Assembly: GCA_946479535.1 (NCBI GenBank)
Contig: CAMLGP010000116.1
Coordinates: 1-7,696 of the forward strand
Source: an uncultured Bacteroidota bacterium
GTDB lineage: Bacteria > Bacteroidota > Bacteroidia > Chitinophagales > Chitinophagaceae
DNA: 7,696 nt
Reading direction: 5' to 3'
The notes beneath the pieces were generated by a model. The model was not told the origin of the DNA, did no database searches, and saw only the letters and a list, made by a program, of their open reading frames with translations. A program made the position numbers and the translations under genes. How positions within the stretch are numbered: the first letter of the stretch is position 1; every line of letters starts with the position of its first letter. Shown here in pieces: positions 1-7,135 of this stretch.

Positions 1-1240
1 TGTGCTGTCCTGTAAAGAAAAACAATACCGGTATGTCCTTGCGATAAAAAGAAGTATGGTCACTGGGTCCCGAACCACTTGAATCTATCTTGATAGTGAA
101 AGGCAATTTTTTATCTGCCGCATTGATAACAGTTGCCCAAACTGGCGATGTACCATACCCACCCACAGCAAGTGCCTTGGTACTATCATTCAGCCTTCCA
201 ACCATATCCATATTGATCATGTAGCTTACTGTTGAAATGTCAATGGTAGGATTATCCACAAAATATTTTGAACCAAATAATCCTAATTCCTCTCCTGAAA
301 AAGCAAGGAACAGATAATTATGATTTTTGGCTTTTGATTTTTTTAATAAGCGGGAAAGTTCAATCAGTGCTGATGTTCCACTGGCATTATCATCGGCGCC
401 ATTATGGATCAGCTTCTCCCCCGTGCGCAGCATGGAGTTTCCATCTTCGCCATAACCCAGGTGATCGAAATGTGCACCCAATACTACTGTAGTTGGTGCT
501 TCATTATCAATATAGCCAACTACATTATGACCTGTTCTTTTCTTTTCAGTGATATCAATCTTCAGTTTGAGGTTCATTGTAGCAGTTACATCATTAAAAT
601 ATTTCTTTGCTGCTTCCTTAGTTACATAGATCAATGGAATGGGAGCTGTTTCTGTTTTATCCTTGGGATTGAACACCAGGTTATCATCTGCAGTGCCTGT
701 ATTGTATAATATAATGGCAGAGGCACCCTTGTCAAAAGCTTTTTTGGTATTGTTCTTTAAATATTCATAAATATCAAAGTGAGGATTCTTGCTGTTATCA
801 GCCAGTATTTCCTTCAGATCAACAAACCAGGGCATATCAGGTTCCTGGATGGCAATGGCGGGAGAAGCCTCCAGTGTTTTACGCGCACTAAAGGGTAAGG
901 GAAAGAATTCTTTACCCACCTCAAGGTTTTTGCCATTTACTGAGAAATAGCTGCCTTCGCTGATCTGTTTGCCGTCATTTATTTCAAAAGCCTGCAAATA
1001 ACCATCTGTTCCCCTGGGGACAATGCCAATATTCCGGAATTGGGTGATAATATATTCGCTTGCCAGTTTCTCTCCCTGAGTTCCTGCCCTTCTGCCTTCC
1101 AGTTTATCATCAGCCAGATAATAAATATGAGCTTTGAGGTTGGCAATAACTGCCTTATCGGTTTTGCTGAGTTTTTGGGTAAATGCGGTAAAGGATAAGA
1201 AAATCGACAAGAAAATGAAAATAGTCCGGACTCGGTTCAT
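1..1240 (-). CDS. Secreted M28-family zinc aminopeptidase with PA domain (3' end missing)
   Basis: The reverse strand reads open from an ATG at 1240 to the left edge, giving 413 residues without a stop; the C-terminus is outside the window. The N-terminus (MNRVRTIFIFLSIFLSFTAFTQ) is a short basic stretch plus a hydrophobic core, so a Sec signal peptide is likely, with cleavage near residue 20-22. Residues about 95-215 look like a PA (protease-associated) insert, with the typical stretch DKGASAIILYNTG. The M28 catalytic motifs follow: GAHFDHLG (metal His257), NGADDNASG (bridging Asp283), SGEELGL (general base Glu317, metal Glu318), NMDMVGR (metal Asp345) and the conserved SDH ending at His395. 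The last metal His, normally in a DYHxxxD motif shortly after TGxH, lies beyond the edge. Four of the five usual ligands are therefore seen and intact. The family removes N-terminal residues from peptides, here probably in the periplasm or outside the cell. Substrate preference cannot be told. The gene diverges from feoB. Confidence 0.93.
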   Translation of the reverse strand, partial: MNRVRTIFIFLSIFLSFTAFTQKLSKTDKAVIANLKAHIYYLADDKLEGRRAGTQGEKLASEYIITQFRNIGIVPRGTDGYLQAFEINDGKQISEGSYFSVNGKNLEVGKEFFPLPFSARKTLEASPAIAIQEPDMPWFVDLKEILADNSKNPHFDIYEYLKNNTKKAFDKGASAIILYNTGTADDNLVFNPKDKTETAPIPLIYVTKEAAKKYFNDVTATMNLKLKIDITEKKRTGHNVVGYIDNEAPTTVVLGAHFDHLGYGEDGNSMLRTGEKLIHNGADDNASGTSALIELSRLLKKSKAKNHNYLFLAFSGEELGLFGSKYFVDNPTIDISTVSYMINMDMVGRLNDSTKALAVGGYGTSPVWATVINAADKKLPFTIKIDSSGSGPSDHTSFYRKDIPVLFFFTGQH

Positions 1241-1258
1241 AGTGATTGCATTGAGCCA

Positions 1259-1266
1259 CAAAGGTA
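1259..1266 (-). promoter_or_regulatory. Candidate -7 promoter box for the M28 peptidase gene
   Basis: The reverse strand reads TACCTTTG, an exact match to the Bacteroidota -7 consensus TAnnTTTG, ending 18 nt before the ATG at 1240. A transcription start about 7 nt downstream would give a leader of roughly 12 nt. I see no clear TTG -33 element at the usual spacing, so the call rests on the -7 match and its position. Confidence 0.45.
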
Positions 1267-1279
1267 TTGAGGTCGGAGG

Positions 1280-1432
1280 ATTTTGGAATTTAGAAATTGG
1301 GAAATTGGGAAATTTTTGGGCGGAAATTCTTATGACACAATAATGGCAAATCATATTGAAAACCTGTAGTCAGTTCTTTTACAGGGATATGGACCTAAAT
1401 TTCAAAATTTCCCAATTCCAAAAATTCAAAAT
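1280..1432. repeat. Imperfect long inverted repeat in the divergent intergenic region
   Basis: Two AT-rich arms, about 1280-1317 and 1396-1432, are imperfect reverse complements of each other. Their best core is a perfect 12-nt match, AATTGGGAAATT at 1295-1306 against its complement at 1406-1417, flanked on both sides by further matches such as ATTTTGGAATTT against ATTTTGAATTT. The left arm also holds a tandem 8-mer, AAATTGGG at 1294-1301 and 1302-1309. The loop between the arms is about 80 nt. The whole unit sits between the two divergent promoters and overlaps neither gene. It has no coding content that I trust. It could be a decayed mobile or REP-like element, a bidirectional regulatory structure, or low-complexity drift. 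Confidence 0.5.
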
Positions 1433-1476
1433 TTTATATAAATCGGGTTTCGTAAACCGATTAACTTCCAACAGGC

Positions 1477-1484
1477 TAATTTTG
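1477..1484 (+). promoter_or_regulatory. Candidate -7 promoter box for feoB
   Basis: TAATTTTG is an exact match to the Bacteroidota -7 consensus TAnnTTTG and ends 13 nt before the TTG start of feoB, implying a very short leader of about 6-8 nt. A second exact match, TAAATTTG at 1493-1500, overlaps the TTG start codon itself and cannot drive the full ORF unless translation starts further in. No convincing -33 TTG element is seen at the expected spacing for either box. Confidence 0.4.
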
Positions 1485-1497
1485 CAGCCTCTTAAAT

Positions 1498-3612
1498 TTG
1501 GAAAAACAAAGAATACATATTGCGTTGGTGGGCAATCCAAACAGTGGCAAGAGCTCTCTTTTTAATTATCTCACCGGGTTGAACCAGAAGGTTGGAAATT
1601 TTCCGGGCGTTACAGTAGATAAAAAATCTGGCAGCACCCGCCTCTCCATTGGTGAGGCAGAGATTACTGACCTGCCCGGTACCTATAGCTTATATCCCCG
1701 CAGGCTGGATGAATGGGTCAGTTATAAGGTATTGCTTGATCAGGACCCGGAGATCAAACCGGATGTCATTATTGCTGTGGCCGATGCCAGCAGTCTCAAA
1801 AGAAATCTACTTTTTTGTACCCAGCTTATCGACCTTAAGGTTCCAGTGGTAATAGCACTTACCATGATGGATATCGCTTCCAAAAAGGGGATCAAGATAG
1901 ATATCACTGCACTGGAAAGGGAACTGGGCGTACCGGTTATAGCGGTCAATCCGCGCAAACAGAAAGGTGGCCCTCAGTTAAAGAAGGCTGTTGAACAAAC
2001 CGCACAGGGCTTATATAAGATACCGGTTACAGACTTTATTGATTCAAAAGCACTGGCGCCAACACCAATTGCCGAAGTAAAAAAATTGTTGCCCTTTCTG
2101 AGTGATTATGCCGCCATTCATTACCTCATCAATCATGAATCATTTTTACTGGATGAAAGGAAGCAGCAAACCATAGAATCAATTGAACAGCAAAATGGGT
2201 TCAATCCTACCAAAACCCAGGCGGAGGAGATCCTTCAACGCTATGGACGTATCAAGCATATCATGCAACAGGCAGTTTCAGAACCTGACCCGTTGCAAAA
2301 ATCATTGTTTACAGAAAAGCTGGATAATATCCTCCTTCATCGGCGTTGGGGATACCTGATTTTGCTGACGGTATTGTTCCTGTTGTTTCAAAGTGTATTC
2401 TGGCTGGCCAGTTACCCAATGGACTGGATAGATTCTGCCTTTGCTTCTTTACGCGGATCACTATCTGCTTCCCTGCCGGATAATCACTGGACAGATCTGT
2501 TAACCAATGGGATCATTGCAGGCCTTGGCGGAATTGTCATATTCATACCACAGATCGCCATATTATTTGGGCTTATCACTATTCTTGAGGATACCGGATA
2601 TATGGCACGGATAAGCTTTTTGACTGATCGCTTAATGCGAAGTGTAGGGTTAAATGGAAAAAGTGTAATGCCCATGATCAGTGGGTTTGCGTGCGCCATA
2701 CCAGCTGTGATGAGTGCACGGGCCATTGAAAACCGTAAGGAAAGATTATTGACGATATTGATCACACCACTCATGAGCTGTTCCGCCCGGTTACCCGTAT
2801 ATACCATACTCATCGGGTTAGTGATCCCTGCCAATTACATTTTTGGATTTATCGGTATACAGGGTCTTGTAATGCTTGGTCTTTATCTATTGGGTGTTGT
2901 AATGGCGTTGATAGTTTCATACGTTGCCAAATGGTTTATCAGGATCAAAGAAAAAAGCTTTTTTATCCTTGAGCTTCCCGTGTATAGATCACCAAGGTGG
3001 AGAAATGTTGCCAGGACCATGTGGACCAAAGCAAGAGTATTTGTTACGGACGCCGGTAAGGTGATCATGATCATCAGCCTGATCCTTTGGGCACTTAGCT
3101 CTTTTGGGCCTTCCGGTAAAATGGATGAAGTGAAAGCAGAATATACAGCTGCACTTTCCAATCCAGGTGCTAATAAGGATTTGGCTCAAAAAGATTATAA
3201 TTCCAAAAAGCTGGAGAATTCCTATGCGGGCATATTGGGAAAAAAGATTGAACCAGTGATTCAGCCATTGGGGTACGACTGGAAGATCGGAATTGCACTG
3301 ATCACTTCTTTTGCAGCACGTGAGGTATTTGTAGGAACGATGGCTACACTATATAGTGTAGGTGATGAACAGAATAATGAACCACTCAAGGAGAAAATGC
3401 GAAATGCTGAAAGAGCCGATGGAACACCCGTATACACATTGACTACAGGGGTGTCCCTAATGCTATTCTATCTATTCGCAATGCAATGTATGAGCACTCT
3501 CGCAATAGTAAAGAGAGAAACCCGTAGCTGGAAATGGCCGCTTATTCAGTTGGGATACATGACAGGTCTCGCCTACATCATGAGCTTCATCGCTTATCAG
3601 CTTTTGAAATAA
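1498..3612 (+). CDS. feoB: Ferrous iron transport protein B (GTPase-coupled membrane transporter)
   Basis: FeoB moves Fe2+ across the inner membrane, with a cytosolic G domain regulating or driving transport. The 704-residue product has the G domain at residues 1-165: G1 is GNPNSGKSS (12-20), the G2 Thr is 39 in NFPGVTV, G3 is DLPG (58-61), and the G4 position is TMMD (122-125), where the usual first residue is Asn. A helical GDI-like domain follows to about residue 275. The membrane part starts near residue 286 and contains the conserved GFACAIPA (Cys399), PLMSCSARLPVY (424-435) and ITSFAAREVFVG (602-613) segments, which belong to the Gate and FeoB_C regions. Length is normal for the phylum, and no FeoA or FeoC domain is fused. 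The start is TTG: in-frame stops at 1462 and 1477 leave no ATG or GTG before G1. FeoA is encoded separately at 6876-7106 on the other strand. The stop lies 3 nt from the convergent M20 gene. Confidence 0.97.
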   Translation: MEKQRIHIALVGNPNSGKSSLFNYLTGLNQKVGNFPGVTVDKKSGSTRLSIGEAEITDLPGTYSLYPRRLDEWVSYKVLLDQDPEIKPDVIIAVADASSLKRNLLFCTQLIDLKVPVVIALTMMDIASKKGIKIDITALERELGVPVIAVNPRKQKGGPQLKKAVEQTAQGLYKIPVTDFIDSKALAPTPIAEVKKLLPFLSDYAAIHYLINHESFLLDERKQQTIESIEQQNGFNPTKTQAEEILQRYGRIKHIMQQAVSEPDPLQKSLFTEKLDNILLHRRWGYLILLTVLFLLFQSVFWLASYPMDWIDSAFASLRGSLSASLPDNHWTDLLTNGIIAGLGGIVIFIPQIAILFGLITILEDTGYMARISFLTDRLMRSVGLNGKSVMPMISGFACAIPAVMSARAIENRKERLLTILITPLMSCSARLPVYTILIGLVIPANYIFGFIGIQGLVMLGLYLLGVVMALIVSYVAKWFIRIKEKSFFILELPVYRSPRWRNVARTMWTKARVFVTDAGKVIMIISLILWALSSFGPSGKMDEVKAEYTAALSNPGANKDLAQKDYNSKKLENSYAGILGKKIEPVIQPLGYDWKIGIALITSFAAREVFVGTMATLYSVGDEQNNEPLKEKMRNAERADGTPVYTLTTGVSLMLFYLFAMQCMSTLAIVKRETRSWKWPLIQLGYMTGLAYIMSFIAYQLLK

Positions 3613-3615
3613 GAA

Positions 3616-4899
3616 TCATTTCAGGTAATCAAATACAATCTGGCAAAAAGCTTTAATCCCTGTTTTCATACCGTCATCATCTACAAAGATAGAAGAAGTA
3701 TGATGAGGCGGCGCTTTGGCAGGATCATTTCCTTTAGGCATTCCTCCCAAATAGAAAAAGAAAGAAGGCGCTTTGGTTCCATAATATGAAAAATCCTCAG
3801 CACCGGTTACCCATTCTCTTTCTTTTACATTGGCTGCTCCGGCTGCTGTTTCCAGTGAGGGTACCATTCTTTTAACCAGTTCTGGTGTATTATAAGTCAC
3901 CAGCGTTTTGCCATCAATAGATATCTCGGCTGTAGCTCCACCCGCCTCAGCAATTTTTGTAACTGTATTCCTGATCCGCTCATGAGTTTCTTCCTGCATT
4001 TTACTATCCAATGTACGAATGGTACCATCCAGTATACAGGAATCAGGAATAATATTATTTCTTACTCCGCCCTGGATCTTACCTACGGTTATTACTACCG
4101 GTGCCCTAGTTAACAAGGATTGCCTGCTAACAATTTGCTGCAGCCCTTCAATGATCTGGGCAGAAATGGCAATAGGATCTATTCCCAACCAGGGTTGGGA
4201 CCCATGACTTCCTTTACCTATTACTTTTATATGGAACCAGTCAGATGATGCCATGAATGCGCCGGGTTTATACTCAATATGCCCCACTTCAATAGCGGAT
4301 TCAATGTGTAGCCCAAATACGGCATCCACTTTCGGATTGTCCATCACTCCTTCTTTTACCATTAAATACCCACCGCCCTCCTCACCTTCTGGCGGACCTT
4401 CTTCTGCAGGTTGGAATATGAATTTGACAGTACCCTTTATATCTTTTTTTAATCCGTTTAAAATTTCAGCTACGCTCATTAATATGGCCACATGCGTATC
4501 ATGACCGCAGGCATGCATAACTCCCACTTCCTGTCCATTATATAAACTCTTAGCTTTTGAAGCATAGCGGAGGTTGTCATTCTCAATAATTGGCAAAGCA
4601 TCCATATCAGCACGTAATGCTATACAGGGGCCAGGCTTTCCTCCACGCAAAATGGCTACTACGCCCGTTTTAGCAACGCCTTCTATTACTTCAAGACCCA
4701 ATTGTCTTAAATGGTCTGCAACCAGCTTCGCTGTCCGGAATTCTCGATTACCCAATTCCGGGTTTTGATGTAAATCCTTTCGCCAGGCTATGCACCTGGA
4801 TTCTATTTTATCAGCAGCAGCGGCTATTTTTTCAGTTATCTGCGCATGGAGTGTGGCAGAGATCATCAAGGCCATAACTAATCCCTGTAGATATTTCAT
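3616..4899 (-). CDS. Secreted M20D-family amidohydrolase / N-acyl-amino-acid hydrolase
   Basis: The 427-residue product belongs to the M20D family of dimetal hydrolases, which includes IAA-amino-acid hydrolases, hippurate hydrolases and N-acetyl-diaminopimelate deacetylases. These cleave amide bonds of N-acylated amino acids or related compounds. Residues 1-19 (MKYLQGLVMALMISATLHA) form a signal peptide with cleavage before Gln20, so the enzyme is probably periplasmic. Diagnostic motifs are DLHQNPELG (42-50), LRADMDALPI (95-104), MHACGHDTH with ligands Cys131 and His133 (128-136), QPAEEG with Glu166/Glu167, GLH with His198, GAEDF (366-370) and the distal PPHHTSS with His399/His400. All expected catalytic and metal residues are present, and the dimerisation lid domain lies between His198 and GAEDF. 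The ATG at 4899 is chosen because it gives the complete signal peptide; no Shine-Dalgarno precedes it. The exact substrate cannot be assigned. The gene converges on feoB and diverges from the ChrA-family gene. Confidence 0.94.
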   Translation of the reverse strand: MKYLQGLVMALMISATLHAQITEKIAAAADKIESRCIAWRKDLHQNPELGNREFRTAKLVADHLRQLGLEVIEGVAKTGVVAILRGGKPGPCIALRADMDALPIIENDNLRYASKAKSLYNGQEVGVMHACGHDTHVAILMSVAEILNGLKKDIKGTVKFIFQPAEEGPPEGEEGGGYLMVKEGVMDNPKVDAVFGLHIESAIEVGHIEYKPGAFMASSDWFHIKVIGKGSHGSQPWLGIDPIAISAQIIEGLQQIVSRQSLLTRAPVVITVGKIQGGVRNNIIPDSCILDGTIRTLDSKMQEETHERIRNTVTKIAEAGGATAEISIDGKTLVTYNTPELVKRMVPSLETAAGAANVKEREWVTGAEDFSYYGTKAPSFFFYLGGMPKGNDPAKAPPHHTSSIFVDDDGMKTGIKAFCQIVFDYLK

Positions 4900-4968
4900 T
4901 CAAAAAATTTTATGAATTTAACTAAAAAGGCTTTTTATTAGCTAACTTTCAAAACCGAGACCGGATTA

Positions 4969-5002
4969 TTGTACCAGCCACTTTCCTGAAAATTTATATT
5001 TA
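4969..5002 (+). promoter_or_regulatory. Weak candidate promoter for the ChrA-family gene
   Basis: TTG at 4969-4971 and TATATTTA at 4995-5002 resemble the Bacteroidota -33 and -7 elements, with a 23-nt spacer and one mismatch in the -7 box (final A for G). A start about 7 nt downstream would coincide with the ATG at 5009, giving a leaderless transcript. The rest of the 109-nt divergent gap (4900-5008) holds only AT-rich sequence; I found no good -7 box for the M20 gene. Confidence 0.25.
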
Positions 5003-5008
5003 TCAGAG

Positions 5009-6283
5009 ATGCTGCTTCGCCACGCACCTTTCTTAAGAACTGTCTTCTATTATAGCCTCACTGCATTTGGCGGACCACAGGGACATATTGCAATGATGAT
5101 GCGCACTTTTGTACGCGAGAAACCCTATGTCACCGAAAAGGAATTGATGGAATACAATGCCTTTTGCCAGTTATTACCCGGTGCTTCATCAACCCAAACA
5201 GTTACCCTCATCGGTTATAAAAGAGGGGGAGTTCCATTAGCCGTTCTCACGCTGATCATCTGGATCCTGCCGGCCTGCACATTAATGGGCGCTCTTTCTT
5301 TTCTTGTCCATTATTTCGATAAAAAAGCTTTGCATACTGATATTTTCAAATTCATCCCGCCAATGGCGGCGGGCTTCCTGGCATATGCCTGTATCAATGC
5401 ATTTCCCCATTCAGTGAAAAATCCAATCACCTGGATCATCATGATCATAAGCAGTGTGCTCACTTTTTTCTTTTTTAAAGCGCCGGCTATTTTTCCTGCG
5501 TTAATAGTTATTGGGGGTATTGCTACCAATATAAGCCGTAAAAGGATCCCGCAAGTGGAAGAAAAACCGAGAAAGATAAGATGGTGGAACTTCTGGTTAT
5601 TTGGTATCATATTTATTGCGGCAGGTATTATTTCGGAAAGGGCAAGAATCGATAAATGGCCTAATCGAAAACCAATTAACCTTTTTGAAAATACCTACCG
5701 GATGGGTAGCCTGGTGTTTGGCGGTGGACAGGTCCTGATGCCCATCATGTATGAGCAATTCAGTGTTCGTCCGGAAGCTGTTCGTGCCAAAAAACAGGCG
5801 CTGGGTTTGGTAAATCCTGATGATCCATATAAGGGAGTGATCCAGGTTGATGAGGAAGATATGTACACAGGAATGGGCATTGTGCGTGCTGTACCCGGAC
5901 CGGTATTCTCCATTGCTTCCTTTACTGGAGGAATGGCGTTAAAAGACAAAGGTCCCACCTGGCAGGTATTAGGATGTTTAATAGGTACAATTGCCATTTT
6001 TTTACCGAGTGCATTGTTGGTATTATTCTTTTATCCCATCTGGCATAATCTGAAAAAGTATGCAGCCGTGTATCGATCATTGGAAGGGATCAATGCTGCA
6101 GTAATGGGAATCATGATCGGTTCAACCTTTTATATCATGAAGGATATCGCGTGGGTGGAACCAAAGTGGATGGGATTGATGAACCTGATGGTAGTAATGA
6201 GTACTCTACTCTTTCTTGTATTTTCCAGGATACCCGCTCCGGTACTTGTAATTGCCTATGTGTTATTGGGAATTTTCTTTTGA
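5009..6283 (+). CDS. chrA: ChrA-family (CHR) two-domain anion transporter, putative chromate transporter
   Basis: The 424-residue, strongly hydrophobic protein has the two homologous halves of a long-chain CHR transporter. The first half carries FGGPQGHIA (20-28) and the LLPGASSTQ segment (55-63). The second carries FGGGQVLMP (237-245) and VPGPVFS (295-301). Both halves show the usual glycine-rich motif followed by a PG-containing helix. In the second half the two motifs are about 59 residues apart against 37 in the first; the extra stretch is a hydrophilic loop around residues 252-290. A basic linker near residues 175-195 ([16 protein letters not shown]) separates the halves. Characterised members export chromate from the cytoplasm, but many family members have no demonstrated substrate, and no chrB, chromate reductase or sulfate gene is nearby, so chromate specificity is inference. 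The ATG at 5009 begins the first domain with little room for an earlier start. It diverges from the M20 gene and converges on nadD with a 4-nt gap. Confidence 0.9.
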   Translation: MLLRHAPFLRTVFYYSLTAFGGPQGHIAMMMRTFVREKPYVTEKELMEYNAFCQLLPGASSTQTVTLIGYKRGGVPLAVLTLIIWILPACTLMGALSFLVHYFDKKALHTDIFKFIPPMAAGFLAYACINAFPHSVKNPITWIIMIISSVLTFFFFKAPAIFPALIVIGGIATNISRKRIPQVEEKPRKIRWWNFWLFGIIFIAAGIISERARIDKWPNRKPINLFENTYRMGSLVFGGGQVLMPIMYEQFSVRPEAVRAKKQALGLVNPDDPYKGVIQVDEEDMYTGMGIVRAVPGPVFSIASFTGGMALKDKGPTWQVLGCLIGTIAIFLPSALLVLFFYPIWHNLKKYAAVYRSLEGINAAVMGIMIGSTFYIMKDIAWVEPKWMGLMNLMVVMSTLLFLVFSRIPAPVLVIAYVLLGIFF

Positions 6284-6287
6284 ATGA

Positions 6288-6860
6288 TCACTTCTTGTAG
6301 TATCCACCTTTCTCAATTTCTTCTCTCACTTTATCAGGAACCATATAACGTATCGATTTACCTTCTTTGATCAGTGATCTGATCTGCGTTGCCGAGATCT
6401 CCAGTAATGGTGCATCTACAATAGTGAGATTCGCATTTACATGATTGCTGATGTCGAACCCTGGACGATTGTAAACAAACACTCCATAATTTTTTACGAT
6501 CCATTCAAAATTCTTCCATTTATGCAGGTTCTGAAAGCTGTCACCACCCATGATAATAGAAAACTCGTGGTCTGGATATTTTTCCTGGAGATGTGCAAGC
6601 GTAACACTCGTATAGGAAGGTTTGGGTAAAGCGAATTCAATATCCAGCACCTTAATGCGATTGTCATCTTCCGTCGCCAGCTTTAACAGATGCAGGCGGT
6701 CATACTCATTAAGAAGTGCCGCGTTTATTTTAAAGGGATTTTGAGGAGACACCACAAACCAGATCTTTTCCAGTTCAGTGACGTTCAATAGGTGATTAGC
6801 TATAATAAGATGACCGGTATGAACTGGATTGAACGATCCAAAATATAGACCAATTCTCAT
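6288..6860 (-). CDS. nadD: Nicotinate-nucleotide adenylyltransferase
   Basis: NadD converts nicotinate mononucleotide and ATP to deamido-NAD plus pyrophosphate in NAD biosynthesis, in the cytosol. The 190-residue product is a typical nucleotidyltransferase-fold NadD. It has the N-terminal GSFNPVHTGH signature (8-17) with His14 and His17 of the HxGH motif, VSPQNPFK (37-44), the conserved KPSYTSVTL region (80-88), MGGDSF (104-109) and the C-terminal ISATQIR motif (155-161), which matches the family (S/T)xTxIR signature, followed by the usual VPDKV segment. Asn11 replaces the Asp of the textbook GSFDP form, which I believe is common in Bacteroidota. The ATG at 6860 is the only start that keeps the GSFNP strand. 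It lies 15 nt downstream of the feoA stop with no Shine-Dalgarno, so it is probably co-transcribed with feoA. Its stop is 4 nt from the convergent chrA stop. Confidence 0.96.
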   Translation of the reverse strand: MRIGLYFGSFNPVHTGHLIIANHLLNVTELEKIWFVVSPQNPFKINAALLNEYDRLHLLKLATEDDNRIKVLDIEFALPKPSYTSVTLAHLQEKYPDHEFSIIMGGDSFQNLHKWKNFEWIVKNYGVFVYNRPGFDISNHVNANLTIVDAPLLEISATQIRSLIKEGKSIRYMVPDKVREEIEKGGYYKK

Positions 6861-6875
6861 TTAAAATATTGATAA

Positions 6876-7106
6876 TCAATTTATTAAGTCCACCAATATT
6901 TGCTCCGCCTCATCTAATCGGAGACTCAGCGTATAGCCTGCTACCTCAACAGAAACAGGATCTCCCAATGGCGCTATTTTGGTGATTGAAATGTTTTCAC
7001 CGGGTAAACAGCCCATTTCCATTAGTTTTAGATGGATTTCCTGGCTATGAAATTCCTTGATCACTGCCTTTTGGCCAACGCGCAATTCTGATAATTTTAA
7101 ATCCAT
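6876..7106 (-). CDS. feoA: Ferrous iron transport protein A (small SH3-like FeoA)
   Basis: The 76-residue product has the length and pattern of free-standing FeoA. It starts with LSELRVGQKAVIKEF (5-19), continues with LMEMGCLPGE (28-37), which is the most diagnostic FeoA motif, and ends with GDPVSVEVAGYTLSLRLDEA (48-67), matching the SH3-like beta-barrel core and the closing strand. FeoA is a cytosolic partner of FeoB needed for efficient Fe2+ uptake, though its mechanism is unsettled. The FeoA domain also occurs in DtxR-type regulators, but there is no DNA-binding domain here. The ATG at 7106 is supported by a strong Shine-Dalgarno 6 nt upstream. FeoB lies about 3.3 kb away on the opposite strand instead of directly downstream, and the next gene in this operon is nadD. 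The assignment to the FeoA family is firm; pairing with the FeoB in this window is inferred. Confidence 0.94.
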   Translation of the reverse strand: MDLKLSELRVGQKAVIKEFHSQEIHLKLMEMGCLPGENISITKIAPLGDPVSVEVAGYTLSLRLDEAEQILVDLIN

Positions 7107-7112
7107 ATTCTA

Positions 7113-7120
7113 CCTCCTCC
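7113..7120 (-). promoter_or_regulatory. Strong Shine-Dalgarno of feoA
   Basis: The reverse strand reads GGAGGAGG, ending 6 nt before the feoA ATG. It is the only strong anti-16S match found upstream of a start in this window; the other genes lack one, as is usual in Bacteroidota. Confidence 0.7.
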
Positions 7121-7124
7121 GAAG

Positions 7125-7132
7125 CAAAACTA
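7125..7132 (-). promoter_or_regulatory. Candidate -7 promoter box for the feoA-nadD operon
   Basis: The reverse strand reads TAGTTTTG, an exact match to TAnnTTTG, 18 nt upstream of the feoA ATG. The predicted transcription start, about 7 nt downstream, would fall at or just before the Shine-Dalgarno, so the leader would be short. No clear -33 TTG is visible. Confidence 0.45.
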
Positions 7133-7135
7133 ACA

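Noticed and set aside
268..709. Plus-strand open frames (268-492 and 404-709)
   Set aside because: They lie antisense to the M28 peptidase, whose motifs are clear; the translations have no recognisable domains.
1134..1565. Plus-strand open frames of 69 codons at 1134-1343 and 1356-1565
   Set aside because: The first is mostly antisense to the peptidase start and runs into the inverted repeat; the second runs through the repeat arm into feoB in another frame. Neither shows a domain.
2948..2965. Palindrome AAAAAAGCTTTTTT inside feoB, resembling a terminator stem
   Set aside because: It encodes a conserved-looking KSFF membrane-flanking stretch, the stem is almost all A-T, and it lies mid-gene; most likely chance codon use.
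4922..4939. CTAAAAAGGCTTTTTATT in the M20/chrA gap as a terminator hairpin
   Set aside because: The stem is about five A-T pairs with a tiny GC centre and it lies between divergent starts, where no terminator is expected.
6868..6880. Perfect 13-nt palindrome ATTGATAATCAAT at the feoA stop, loosely Fur-like
   Set aside because: It sits inside the operon between feoA and nadD, overlaps a stop codon, and does not match the Fur core well; short AT-rich palindromes are expected by chance.
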